Part shown: positions 13,810 to 25,783 of the stretch, one piece after another
How the letters are laid out: every line of letters starts with the position of its first letter
Numbering within the stretch: the first letter of the stretch is position 1
DNA from: Styela clava
Lineage: Eukaryota; Chordata; Ascidiacea; Stolidobranchia; Styelidae
Assembly (NCBI RefSeq): GCF_964204865.1
Contig: NC_135250.1
Span: forward strand, 14,074,001-14,138,000
Length of the DNA stretch: 64,000 nt
Direction of reading: 5' to 3'
Notes under the pieces: generated by a model
Databases searched by the model: none
The model's input: only the letters and a program-made list of their open reading frames with translations
What the model was told of the DNA's origin: nothing
Position numbers and translations under genes: made by a program

Positions 13810-13973
13810 GGTTCCATTACATTTGAACCCACAACAATTGCACCTGCATACTATTGCACCTATGGACATTTTTTTTTATGGATATTTGAACCCATACTAA
13901 CCCTAACCCATGGATTTTAGCACCCTCATATAGATTGAACCCGCGGATATACGGGTGCAAATGTACAGTCACC
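13810..13973. mobile_element. MITE with 9-bp target duplication (copy 1)
   Basis: A 164-bp element whose ends are inverted repeats carrying TACATTTGAACCC / GGGTGCAAATGTA, starting GGTT and ending CACC. It is flanked by TCATGCCTC (13801-13809) and TCAAGCCTC (13974-13982), matching at 8 of 9 positions. The interior has an (ACCCTA)-type CTAACCCTAACCC motif. Copy 2 is at 21382-21583. A 9-base duplication points to the Mutator-like group. Confidence 0.85.
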
Positions 13974-13982
13974 TCAAGCCTC

Positions 13983-14418
13983 AAATTGGATAATACAGAT
14001 TCCATATTCCACAACCAATCAATTGATTTATAAAAAATAGTTTGGTCACTAACATAAAAGTGTCAACAAACAATACGGGAAATATACACAACATATGCAT
14101 AATTTTTCCAAGCAAGTTTTGACGAGGACACATTGGATGATTTCTAAAATTCTGACTGATAGAAAAACACAAAATATACTTTAAAACTGATGAGCAGCTC
14201 ATTTTATACATTAATTTATCGCAATAGTTCAACTCTGTTATAATATACTTTTGTTACAATTATTTAGGAAATTCTGCATGATGAAACAAAAATGTTTGCA
14301 TGAAAAGATAGATGGAAAATCAAGAAATGTATACAACTGTATTGAACTTACGAAAGAAATGCCGACTAATGATATTAATTAGTTTATAGAACAGTGAAAC
14401 ATTCATATATTTAATACA
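13983..14418. other. Intergenic DNA, nothing recognised
   Basis: AT-rich sequence downstream of the PLEKHA8 3' end, without a gene, tRNA or clear repeat. Confidence 0.4.
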
Positions 14419-14719
14419 ACAAGAGAGCAATGTCAAACATATGGACTCGAAGACCAAAACGAAGTAGCATCAAAACTTTTACAGTACCAGTAGTCTAACC
14501 ACCAGATCGCTGCGATGTGATCACAGAACAACGACGTCATCACACAAAACTTAGAAGTACAAAACGACTACCATTGAGCCTACAGTATTTTTGAAATGAA
14601 TAAAAAAGCCTTCTAGAAACAACAACAAGCTTTAACCACTCACTATTTCTAGGCAATTGGCCCAGTAGTTAGTTGGAAGGGAAAAGCAAAATGAACCCAT
14701 AGGTCAATATCGTGTCCAA
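14419..14719 (+). repeat. CRE-bearing short repeat, diverged copy
   Basis: Starts ACAAGAGAGC and ends CGTGTCCAA like the copies at 24685 and 29532. It shares internal landmarks with them: GACGTCAT, the AGCCTTCT block, AACCACT and the AATTGGCCCAGT segment. It lies just downstream of the PLEKHA8 stop codon, so it probably falls in that gene's 3' UTR or flank. Confidence 0.7.
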
Positions 14720-14749
14720 TAATATTGTATGAAATAAACGGAATAAATT

Positions 14750-17700
14750 CTATACAATAGCAGCAGAATCCAAAGAGTGTTGTTGATAAAAGTTGTCCAC
14801 AATACTCAGAACAACATCAATTGCAGTAGAGTATTGATCAATGTCTCGCATGACGATTTCCATAAAACTGAAAAAAAAAAAATTTATGGCTCAATTCTTC
14901 AATTCAGTTTCTATTCCTGTTTTCATAAAGACATATCAACTACATCACCACAATCAATTAAAGTTTAACAAGATGTTAGTATATTGAATTGACCTACAAA
15001 GAGAAGAATGGTTCTAATTCTATTTTAGAGTTTTTTCATGTTGATGGATTGTAATGGAAAAACGTCTTTCTCCATAATGCCATCAAAAGACTATAACCTG
15101 GTTGAAAATGAAGAAACTAATTAATTAGTTGAAATGAAATAATTACATATGATCTTATATAGTACAATTGATCTATTGATTTCTCTCTCATAGCATGCAA
15201 ATTCCCAATAAGAACCTATATTCACTCTTTAATAAGTAACCACATTATTTAATTTGCAACTAATCTAACTCACTACCTGGATATCGGGTGATAGAAACAT
15301 AGATAGGTATAGGATTCTGATTAAAACAGACTTTAAAACTACATACAGTCAATAAAAATATGGACTCAGAATTCGTTTGCAGGTTTTGGTAGAATGAAAA
15401 AGATTGGGGGACACTACAATAAAGTAACAGATGATTCAAAATATATGTCATCAACTTGGTCAGGATGTAATCCTAATTCTTGTTCAGCTATCAGGAATTT
15501 GACCAGATGCAAATTCTCTTCATACTATTTCACTCACTCGGGATGATCTGAAGACAATGATTCTGTTTGGAACGTTCTCAAAAAATCGTCATAATATGGA
15601 GTTGCCTTCACTGCCAACTGTGGAAAAAATAAGTATCTTATAAGCATTTCAATATCATTTAAAGCTTCTACTATATCTGAAAATAAGATTATTTTCTTAC
15701 ATATCATAAAAATTGAACTCTTACACACTAGGCAACTTGGACATTATCATAAAGGTAATGTACCATAACTGTAAAACAGCGGTATTACATCTGAATTGCA
15801 TTGTACTATGAATACATACTTACCGCAAAGATTCCTTTTACAACCCAACTGTGATAAGGTTTCAAGGTACTGTTGTAGGCAGAATCTGGATTTAAGAAAA
15901 AATAAAGCAATTATATATTACTTTTTATTTTCGTGGAAATAGAAAATGGTAGATACAATTTCAATGTCTCATAGGGTTAGCATTCTCACAAAGTTCCAAT
16001 ACTGCAATTACATTCGAGGTTACCACTATACTCTTAGTTTCATGTAAATGCTTTGTTCGTTACGACTGTTACGAGCAATATATCATAGAAATAGCAGCAA
16101 GCAAGTAACAAATCTGATTTATCTCATAGAAGAAAATCTGAAATGCTATCTGAAAATCAGTTTCAAGTTAGCCTGTCTCTAGCAACCAAGAAAATGGAAA
16201 ATAGATCATACTTAAAGCCACTGTTAAATCTTTTTCACCATTCTTAATATTGACAAGAAGCGCATATACAAGACGAAGACCTCTTTTCAACCATAAGAGA
16301 GCATCCGTAGCTGAATTTCTAACTTTGGTTGTATTTGTCTCAATTTCCTGATTGACAATGCTTTGCAGGGTACAGAATCGAACTGGATCTGTCAGTTGTT
16401 TGGTTCGAATTTTCTATAAATAAAAACTTGATTCAGGATTTCAGGTTTATAATAGGCCTACTAATAAAACAAAATGTACTTTGTGGATGCATTGTTTTTC
16501 AAGCTCCCAGCTAATTCTAGACAAGAGTGTTGAATTTTAAATCGTGGCTCCATGTTGCGAATGTTTATACAAATATCCACACTACTTAAGTGACTTTAGT
16601 CTTTTTAGTCCTGATAGTAGCAGAAAATACTGTTGCACGGATAGGGTATTGGGCTGCAGTTCCAAAAGCCTGGTGTTATTCTAAGCTCAATTTCATATCT
16701 AATCTCAGTATTGTGTATCTCAAAACCATATGAAATGAATAGGATACTTTACATGATGAAAACTGAACAGTGTGTTAAATTTTTTCACAAACTTGTCGGG
16801 TAGAAATAATATTCACCAACACATAAAAACTGAATTCTAAATAAAAAAAATGGTATAACAGTATCTATCACAAGCTATAATCAAACCTTTATGTTTCCAC
16901 CTAAATCCATTTTAACAGGAGCAAATGCTGTTGAACCAATCAAATCAAAGAAAGGTAATAAGCAATCACATGCTGATAAGAACGGTGTAGTTGGAACGCC
17001 ACCATCTTCCTCCAATACTATATCTGTGAAACTAAATTAGAGATTGTTAAATAAAGGTATTGCTAAGGATTTCTATCTACTCATTTTCAGTAATACATAT
17101 GAAAAGTATTCCGTTAAATATAAATAAGGATCTACGCAAGAATAAACTCGTGATTAATGTTACCTATTGATACACAGTCTCAAATTAGAATCAGAAAAAC
17201 AACACAATACTGTTCTGAACTCAATGATAGTATTAATTGGGAAAGTCCAAAACGAATCAAATAATCAAATACAGTCAAAATTCATTAAAGTCAATACAGT
17301 AAATTTTTGAATTTAGGAATAATTTAGAACACACATCAGAATGAAGATATAGTGATTTGTGTAATTTTCCACATGAACTTGATCTCTCATTTAGTATGTA
17401 TTGGAAATTCTATATTTGAAAATATTTATTTCGAATGTATTCAGAATAGTGAAATATTCGATTTTGGCCATCCCTAGTATGCATTAGCTGTGTAGCAACA
17501 AAAGCATAAAAAATTAATATTAAATATACCTATGTAGCATAGCAGTGAAAAATGACAGTCTGCATTCATCATTTGTGTTTTTAGGAATATTTGTGTTATT
17601 CTTTGTGTTGTTGTTGTGTAAATCAGTATTTTGCAATATTTTGTTTTGGTCTTTAGATATAGCTTCGTTTTCTGTAGACTTTTCTACAGGTGTTGAAGTA

Positions 17701-20700
17701 CTGTAAGTGATTTCAACAGAGTTCTTTGGTATCAAAGTGTTGGAAATATGTAAGTGTGAAAGTCTTTCTGTTGCATCAGCAAATGGTGAGATCTCATCAT
17801 CAGGAGGAGGAGAACTTGGAGCAGAATGACTAATAGGAAGTTCCAAGGAAAATGATTCATCAGTTTGGGCGAAATCTTTTGCATGATTATAGGAAGTTTC
17901 TTCCTTAACAGATATAGATCTTCGACTATATTTCTATAATATAATGAACAAAATTATATTATGATCAAATTGTTTTATAATTTTTAGTTGAATATTTCAG
18001 TTTTAGAATAACTAAACACAAAAATAATAAATGTGAAATATACCTATGACATTTTCGGCCGTTGAAAACCTGATCATTCCTTCTAACTATTTATATTATC
18101 TAACATGAAATACCTAGGCCAGGGGTCACCAACCTTTACGAAGCCGAGGGCTACTTCCTGGGTACCGATTAAACTAAAGGATACCAGTTGGATGCACATT
18201 TCTGAAAACCCAATTCGATCTATCAAGCTTTAACTATTACTATTATTGGTATTTAGCTATTAGGAGACAAATATGATGAAATACTCAACTATTATAACAA
18301 CATAGGAAATACATTAATACCAATAACAATAACTGAATAACTTATATTTTCAAATTTAGTGTTTTTGAATTGAACGTTTCAAAATGATCACTTCTATAAC
18401 AGCCTAGGAAATCACAATGTACCTGTATTTTCAACAAACACCCAGCACAAGCCTAAGATAAAATGGACTGAGCAGTTGTGCTTTAGAATGTTACATTTCA
18501 CAAACACATTTAACAAATGAATATCTTATTTTCAATCGGCACCAAATCTAGTCTATTTTCTCGCCAGTTAGTGGGAAACCTGGCATTGCATGCTCTCCAC
18601 CAGTGTGTTGTACTCTGGTGTGTAACTTGACACTGCAACTCTGAGCGAGTCTTCTAGTATTGAGGAATATAATGAGTGCGAGATCTTGGAAAAGTATCGA
18701 CAAAATGACGACACTATCTTTGGATGGAAAATATCTTTGAAAAGTGTGGCTTATTAGTAAGGCATTTTCAATTGATGTCACAAATATGGAACAAAACTTA
18801 CCTCCCTGCTTTTAGACGAGTTGGCACCGGAAAACGGCAACGCCATCAATACATCATCACCACGAACGATATTTGATTTTGTTGCAAACTTTTTCTCTGT
18901 CATGCTGAGACATTGTGTCAGTGTGTTTAAAAATGTATCGCATGTAGCAACCAACATGGATGAAGTTTCGGTAAGTACCTGGAAGTATTGAGAAGTTTTC
19001 TTATGCAGTATCAAACTGTCAGTACACAGTAAATTAGCCAGCAGCCTATATAAGAAATTGTGCAATATTACAATTGTGTCCAGAAAGATTTCGATATACC
19101 GTAAGTTTGAAACGATTTTTAATTCAAGAATCTCCCAATTTCATATCAGATGAAAGCAAATCATACACATATATATATATAGCCTATATATATATCATTC
19201 ACATCCCCATAAATACAACCGAATGACAAAAATATACAAAATTGTCAGATGAGAAACTAACATTCATTAATGAATGTTTTGGAAAAGTTTGAAATTCAGT
19301 CACTGAATTTATTTTGAGAGCTAACTATTTTTTTGCAATAGAATTGGCATATAACAAGATGAAAAATCGAAGCAAATGATAACTGAAATAAGGAAATTGG
19401 AATACCAAATGAATATCTACTAATGAGATAACATTGTGATATTCCGAATGACTATTAGTTTATTCTATGCTACTATCAGTTTGGTTTTATTTCACTTAGT
19501 ACTTATGTTTGAAAAACCTGTAATCAGACTTTAAGAAGGATGTAGGTTTGCAAAAAGGGTTCTACCCCCAACCTCGCTATTAATTATCTTGATCCTTGGC
19601 TACATGTGGATCCATGTGAAAATATCAACATTGTTAAATTCTGCAATGATATGATTATTTTACTAATCTATGTTTAAAGAGTTACCTTGGCATCTGGATG
19701 CTGAACCTGAGCTTCCTCCTTTAATTGTAAAACTTGATTGGATATCAGATCACAATACAATCTCAATTCAGAAACTTTAGTCTGAATTTCTTCATTAGAT
19801 TTCGCTGTGTCTAAGAACATCAAAAATGAAATGAATTTTCGGACAGTAACTGCAATCTAATAAGATACACAGAAAAAGTATTACAACTTATATGCAGCTG
19901 ATTTGAGGACTTGATTGAATACAGAAAATCCCCCTTTCCAAAAAAATGTTTTTTTGTGAAAAAAGAAAACAAATACTGTTATTGGGAGACCAATATTATG
20001 TCATATGTTATAACTAGAGTACCAAACCTTTGGTATTTATTCCACCCAACTCGCATTTCCTTGCTTTAACAGTTCCAAGAGCAATCAACCATTTCTGCCT
20101 TTCTGCTGGAGTGCTAGCACGTAAATACCAGTGTTGATCATGTTGTAATACAATGTCAAACCTTGTGTTATCGGTTGGATGTACTGGGAACAAGAAAAAA
20201 ACACATGAGAATGGATATCCCTTTGATAAGACATTAGCATCAATCTCAAAATTTGACAACTGATATGGGTCATCAAAAGGAGATATTGGAACGTGCCATG
20301 GAGTATAAGAAATATTGTTAACAGAAAAACTAATAAATAATAAACGTATGAAAACGTGTAAACAAGCTGAAAAGTTATTAGGTCCCAATAACTATTTGAA
20401 TAGCATTCTCACAGAGAGCATATTGGGTTGCCATACTGGACAGCAAGTTTGATTATTGCATTCGTAACTGGAGAAGTTCGGAAGAATTTGATTTCAATAT
20501 TCAGAAAATATTTAAATGAGCAATTCATGTCAAACAAACAAAATCTGAAAAATTTACAAAACTTTAGAAAACACTAAATCATCTCACCCTTAACTTCACC
20601 AGCAGAAATATTTAGTGAAGCTTTACAACCCTTGTTTATTTCTTCCAGACAACTGTAATATGCAAATATTCCGTTGTTCAGTACAAACCATCGAGGCTGC

Positions 20701-23281
20701 CAACCTGGTATGATGTTAGGAATCAGACATATTTAGATGTTCGTGAGTTAAATGAGCAGAGGGGACTATATTCTTAGTCATATTACCAAAAAATCAATGT
20801 TATTGACAAAAAACATCAAGCAACCAGCTATCATACTTTCCACACAACATAGTGACACTAACATCTCTGAAAACTTTCCTGATTCAAAGAATGTCTCCAA
20901 ACTACTTTGGAATATAAAAATTGGAGCCTTGGTCTACTATCATAATTTGCATTTTGAAAATTTTATAAACCAATGTGTTGCGAGCAATCAAAAAATCTTA
21001 TACCGGAATTAAAGAAGTTTATGGATAAAAGATTGGATTTAAAGTTAAATGGTAGACGATCTGTTATGGGTGTTTTGCGAGGTTTCGATCCTTTTATGAA
21101 TCTAGTTGTGGATGATGGAACAGAGCACAGAAAAGACGGGACCACTGCACCTGTTGGAATGGTGGTCGTTCGTGGAAATTCGGTTTTAATGCTGGAAGCA
21201 TTGGAATGAATACAATGATTTTATATTGAACTAATCGAAAACGAGAAGAAAAGAACCCGTTTTATTCCATATTTTTGTAGAAAAAGCACTGTCTGACTGT
21301 TGTGATACACATACCATAGCCATGCATTCCAGCCTATCAATTCTAGCAGTCCAGAAATGCCCTTTTGATTGTATTTTTTTCGGTTGCCGTACATTTGAAC
21401 CCACGTACATTTGAACCCACGACAATTGCACCTGCATATATTGCACCTATGGAATTTTTTTTCGTTTTGCGGATATTTGAACCCCTACTAACCCTAACCC
21501 ATGGTTTTAGCCCCCGTATATAAATTGAACCCGCAGATATACACATGGGTTCAAATGTACGTGGGTTCAAATGTACGGTCACCATTTTTTTCAGTTACAC
21601 TTCACAAGTCTCATGTAGTTTCGTACTCAGCATACTTCTAGTGGGCATAGCATAACAATTTTTTCAAAGCTCTAATCAATTCTAACCCCCACCTGACTAC
21701 GCCATCCAAAAATTACGTCACTGCGACGTCACAGTGATGTAATAGTGCCCTTCAAACTATACGAACTCTCATCCAAGACGCTTAGACGAGAACCCGAAAT
21801 CGAATAGCTATTTCTCTTGTTTTCTCGTCGCAATGATATCGATAGGAGAGAGATCGCTGACGTTAGTCATTCATTTCTTTATCGTCGGCGCCGATGCCAT
21901 TTCGGGCGATCGTAGGTGTATTTGGCAAGCCATATGACTTGATTGTGACGTAGTTTTTGGATGGCGTAGTCAGGTGGGGGTTAGGATCAGTGATGAGCTG
22001 CAGCCGGAGCGCGCCGGAACGGCGTTCCGGTTGTTGGACATTTTATTGCGTTTGCGTTCCTGTTGTTAGAATAAAATTATGAAAAGTCTAGTTTCTGCAG
22101 GGAACTTAGTTATTAATTGGTGTTTTGTTGCATCCTAATTCTTTTTACATTACAGCTGGCAAATAGTTAGTGCACAGCAGTAACATGTAATGAATGTTAC
22201 GCAGACCTTTGACCCCTGTGAAAATTCATCCAATACCTTTCTAATAATAACATTTGTATTGAATTAGTATGAATATTCTTCAATTTTAAACAGTCATATT
22301 CCAGATAATTTTTTTCATATTTCATTGTAGTTCTTCGGCTCTATCTCACGACAGACAAAATTACTGGTAGCGTCGTGTTGTAAACATATATATATATTAC
22401 ATTTTCACGAATTTGGTGCGTTCCGGTTGTTACTATTTTCCCAGGCTCTCATCACTGGTTAGGATTGACATGTCAAATGCTATGCTACGCCCACTAGAAG
22501 TACGTTAGGTACGAAACTACACGAGACCCCACTTCACAGAATAGCGTTTGACTGGAGGTTAACCTTTGTGTAACATTCTCAAAAACAGCCACACAAGAAT
22601 GAGCAAGCCCTCAAGCATTACAGTACATTTTTGCAAATAACAAGTTGAATGCCTATCACAGTATCACCTTCGGGAGTGCAGACAGTTCCAATTATACAAA
22701 TCTGCTGTAACGATTCTGTCTGTTGCAGCAAGTCTATGCATGCCACTTTCTCCATACATATTTAATTTTCTTGTGATTTAAGTTTGTTATGTCAGTACAG
22801 CAGTACCGGTATGTAATAAAACTTCACTGAACAATCATTTTTTTCTGTAATCACCACATACTGACATAAGCACCGCATCCACAATTTTTTATGTTCTATT
22901 TTGAATTCTAGTTTGTAAAAAGTATTGCCATGATCTTCTTTTATTCAGTGTCTCACATTTTTAAATTAATTTAAAAGGTATTGTCTGATTTTACTTCTTG
23001 TCTTTATTTATTCAGTTACCGTAATTGTGTTTATTCAGTTATTTGACAGTTTTTGGTGGACGGGCACGTAGGTACTTGTACGTTTTTAACTTTTCACTAA
23101 GTTATGCCCGTCCTTCAGGTCCTCTGCATTTTGTTTGTTGTTGTTTTGTTTCTTTCAGAGTGACCAAAATAATGAAACAAAATTGATGGATTAAAAATAC
23201 GCTACCGTAACTGCGGAATGACTTACCTCCCCAATAATTTGTCCACTTGTATAGCATTCCATCGGTATCGCACACATCCAT
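14750..23281 (-). CDS. PLEKHA8: PLEKHA8/FAPP2-like glycolipid-transfer protein, 11 exons, 546 aa
   Basis: Family role: moves glucosylceramide from Golgi membranes, reading PI4P and Arf1 through its PH domain. Exons in transcript order: 23227-23281, 20588-20704, 20028-20183, 19686-19810, 18802-18978, 17530-17933, 16887-17031, 16212-16413, 15824-15885, 15538-15617, 14750-14867; all junctions keep frame. The start lies in AAAATGG, followed by [21 protein letters not shown] domain about residues 8-108, with K12 and R23 at the FAPP PI4P-binding positions and the PH helix [13 protein letters not shown] conserved SELRLYCDL coiled segment follows. Residues 211-345 are low-complexity and contain an FFAT-like PFADATE core at 260-266. 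GLTP domain about 346-546, with the sugar-headgroup set D387, N391, K394 (MDLGGNIKK), W434 (LLWLKRGL) and H472 (YHSWVVKG). Length resembles vertebrate FAPP2 (about 520 aa). The last exon ([12 protein letters not shown]...DSAAIV) was found by homology, 670 bases past exon 10. Confidence 0.95.
18120..18200. mobile_element. hAT-like end fragment in PLEKHA8 intron 5
   Basis: Begins CAGGGGTCACCAACC, a common hAT terminal motif, followed by GC-richer sequence (gaagccgagggctac). I could not find the matching inverted end or a target duplication, so the right border is unknown and the copy may be truncated. Confidence 0.45.
20973..21209 (+). CDS. SNRPG: SNRPG-like Sm protein, intronless, nested in PLEKHA8 intron 1
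   Basis: SNRPG (Sm-G) is one of the seven ring proteins that assemble on U snRNAs in pre-mRNA splicing. This 78-aa ORF carries the Sm fold in one block: [17 protein letters not shown], then [18 protein letters not shown] (Sm1) and [17 protein letters not shown] (Sm2), the RGN being the RNA-contact loop. It lies antisense in the first intron of PLEKHA8 and has no intron. The family N-terminus MSKAHPPE aligns to QSKNLIPE, so the expected ATG is a CAA; the nearest in-frame ATG is five codons upstream (MCCEQ). The conserved NGGR reads NGRR and the usual final residues after EALE are missing. No poly(A) tract or target duplication is visible. It could be a retrocopy, or the terminal exon of a gene whose first exon lies upstream. 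Expression is unknown. Confidence 0.85.
   Translation: MCCEQSKNLIPELKKFMDKRLDLKLNGRRSVMGVLRGFDPFMNLVVDDGTEHRKDGTTAPVGMVVVRGNSVLMLEALE
21382..21583. mobile_element. MITE with 9-bp target duplication (copy 2)
   Basis: A 202-bp element whose inverted ends (about 40 bp) contain two tandem GTACATTTGAACCCA units each, beginning GGT and ending ACC. It is flanked by a perfect duplication ATTTTTTTC at 21373-21381 and 21584-21592. The interior carries CTAACCCTAACCC as in copy 1. It lies in PLEKHA8 intron 1, just downstream of the SNRPG-like ORF. Confidence 0.9.
21607..22530. mobile_element. Long-TIR MITE, split by a nested hAT insert
   Basis: Inverted arms of well over 100 bp. Left-arm blocks TGTAGTTTCGTAC, ACTTCTAGTGGGC and CCCACCTGACTACGCCATCC recur as reverse complements on the right. 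A perfect 8-base duplication ACTTCACA flanks it (21599-21606, 22531-22538). The right arm is broken by the element at 21988-22457; without that insert and its duplication the element is about 446 bp. No transposase is present. Confidence 0.88.
21988..22457. mobile_element. Nested hAT-type element, 470 bp
   Basis: Starts CAGTGATGAG, ends CTCATCACTG, and is flanked by a perfect 8-base duplication GTTAGGAT (21980-21987, 22458-22465). It lies inside the right arm of the long-TIR MITE, so it inserted later. GC-rich CGGAACGGCGTTCCGG near the left end is a subterminal palindrome. Confidence 0.9.
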
Positions 23282-23652
23282 TTTATTTTAAAGATACATA
23301 CGGTACCGGTACTGCTGCCTACTGGCCTAGCGTCCCAGCAGAACAAGTAGTCTACGGTAACAGTCCGTGGTTCCGAAACTGAATACGGTATTTTATTTCT
23401 TCGAATGACAAAACAACAAATACTTCCCGACTTTTGACCCCCAAAATACGGTAGATCTTTTTTAAATGATCCACAACATACGGTAAGTAAGTAAGTGTTT
23501 ACTTAGATTTTCCAATATAAAACAATACACGGCAAAACAAACAAATGTACTGAAAATGAGGAAAGTGGGCAAAATCAAAAAAGGGCCTAAGACGTGCTGG
23601 TGCACGTACCCACTTACCCCAAACAGCAAACAACACATTAAAGTTAATTTTT

Positions 23653-24013
23653 GGACACGTAGTGGACATAACGATCGTTTCAATATTATGTTGTTCTTTT
23701 TGGTCTTGATGTTGTTTGCTTTTCTCTTCGAATACTGGACCAATTGCTTTGAAATTTTCAGTGGTTGAAGATAAAATTTTTCCCCAGAAGGCTATTACTT
23801 TTATTCATTTTAAATATTTCTGTTAGCTCTGTGAAATTTGTTTTTGTTTGCTATGACGTCATTAAACGCTCTGCGGACATCGGACGCCATTTTGTGTCCT
23901 ACTGTACTGCTTCGCTTGGTGTGAATATATTTGTAGACTGTGATCTGACGGTACGGTAAACCGTACTGTACTGCGAACAGACGTGTCCATATATTTGGGC
24001 GTAGCTCTCTTGT
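23653..24013 (-). repeat. CRE-bearing short repeat, long copy
   Basis: Reverse-orientation copy of the family at 24685 and 29532: it runs from GGACACGTAG to the complement of ACAAGAGAGC. It carries ATGACGTCAT (a perfect CRE core) and an extra segment (cggacatcggacgcc...ctgcttcgctt) missing from the shorter copies. The copy near 46 kb also has part of that segment. It may be closest to full length. Confidence 0.75.
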
Positions 24014-24684
24014 TTAAAAAAAAGGAGACATGGAGGATAATTCGGGCGTAAATACTTGGGTTTGGATGTGGAGTTTTAACATAAATTATGTACAAAAAAG
24101 TAAACAGACATACAGTATACATCAATACCATCAGATAGTTCCACCAGGTGTATTATTTTCAAGTAATCGAAAAATTTCCATCCATTTATTTTTTTATGTC
24201 GCCATACGAGTTTAGTAGTTCTTTTTAATGGATGTTTATTCAGGTCGATTTCCTCCATTATAATCGTAACCATGGTAAATCAGCATTAGGTCAACGATGA
24301 CGCAACAATGACAGTTGTTGTGGCTAGGACGCTTTTTCCGCTCAGACAGATATTGTAAACAGTAAACACTGGGATTGTGAATATGGTAAAGGTTTTAGCG
24401 GTTTTCCGTGTTCTTTTTCAGTCGTGTTCCCAAAAATTACTTCTAAATCGAATAATTAAATTTTTATTATGTCCTCCGAGCAGCTTTAATTTAGTTGCGC
24501 TAATCAAATTATTGGGTAATTATTGTTAAATAAAAATTATCGTTTTAAAAACGTAAACCAGTTAATAAGCGTCTATTCTCTAAAACACTTCTAAAATAAA
24601 TATCAAGAATTTTGCTAAAGTATATGGCGAAATTTCTGGAGTCAAGGGTCGGAGAAACGCTCGTTATTCAGTATTATAAAAGAA

Positions 24685-24931
24685 ACAAGAGAGCTATGCT
24701 CAAATATATGGACACGTAGCGCTACCCAATGGCAATAATTTTGATGACGTCATAGCGAGAAAAAAAAGTAATAGCCTTCTGGAAAAAAAATTTATCTTCA
24801 ACCACTGAAAATTTCAAAGCAATTGGTCCAGTATTCGAAGAGAAAAGCGATTTTTTAATGATAATGACGAAAGAAAATAACAATAACAACAAAATTTTGA
24901 AACGATCGTTATGGCCACTAAACGTGTCCAA
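24685..24931 (+). repeat. CRE-bearing short repeat
   Basis: Begins ACAAGAGAGCTATGCTCAAA, carries TGATGACGTCATAGCG, an AGTAATAGCCTTCTGG block, and AACGATCGTTATG, and ends ACGTGTCCAA. It closely matches 29532-29771 along its length. The ends share GGACACGT in inverted orientation. No transposase or clear target duplication. Confidence 0.8.
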
Positions 24932-25783
24932 TTATAATAAGTCAAAATTTATCACATATCATGTTCAAGTTTTTCCATATAACAAAATTCTTTTCCTAAT
25001 TTTCTATCTTCCTCCTTGATATGATAAGTTTCTAATTTTCATAACTACATTAGAATTGAATTTGGGCTACACATTTATCTCGGAGATAGGAAAGTCGATA
25101 AGACGGCTTAATCACATGGACAAACCGAACCACGGCCTTTCGTCCGGTTGCCAGTCCACGTCAGGGGTATATGATTAGTTAGCCAGTTATTTGGCTTTCG
25201 GATACATGGACTTATTTGCACTTGGGTTATGTAAATCAGATTGAGTTATGATCAAAGCACATTACCAAGAAAGATGGAATCAAAATCAGGTAGCCTACTT
25301 GTTTACACAACATGCTTTTGTCATCCCTAGAAATATGCCTTGTTCTTGGCTTAACTTTGACTCAAGGAATGTCATAACCGGCCTGTGATTTGCCTCGGCA
25401 CAATGTTTCAGTTTTTAAAATACTTCTTCCAATCAAAGATGAAAATCTCCACAATTTTATTGATTTGTTTAGCAATGCTCAAGGGAATACGAAATAGTTT
25501 TACCCAATGTGAAAACTGGGGTAAAATTTTCACTTTAATTAAAAGACATTTCCCATCCACAGATAAAGTAATGTTCATCTATGTCAATTCTCGCAATATT
25601 TAAACAAAACTGCCAGTTTTCATCCCATGTGTCAGAATTAGAAAATTCTGGATGACAGACAGCAGCTTTGAAAAAAAAATAGAGTGACTATGTCTCCTAA
25701 TTTTAAAAGTTTCGTATTATTCATGTTTGACGTCATTTCCATTGCTAAGTTAAATCTGCTCATTTAATCCAGTGCTGAAGAAA

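Noticed and set aside
15260..15454. Minus-strand ORF considered as the last PLEKHA8 exon
   Set aside because: It does not match the GLTP C-terminus. The exon at 14750-14867 does, with a strong pyrimidine tract and correct phase.
15481..15537. Reading the PLEKHA8 protein to the TGA right after SSDHPE
   Set aside because: That TGA lies within a consensus donor (gtgagt). Stopping there would lose the conserved last helix that the next exon supplies in phase.
20752..21012. 86-codon ORF just upstream of the SNRPG-like gene
   Set aside because: It runs into the Sm coding region in another frame, has no family motif and no exon borders.
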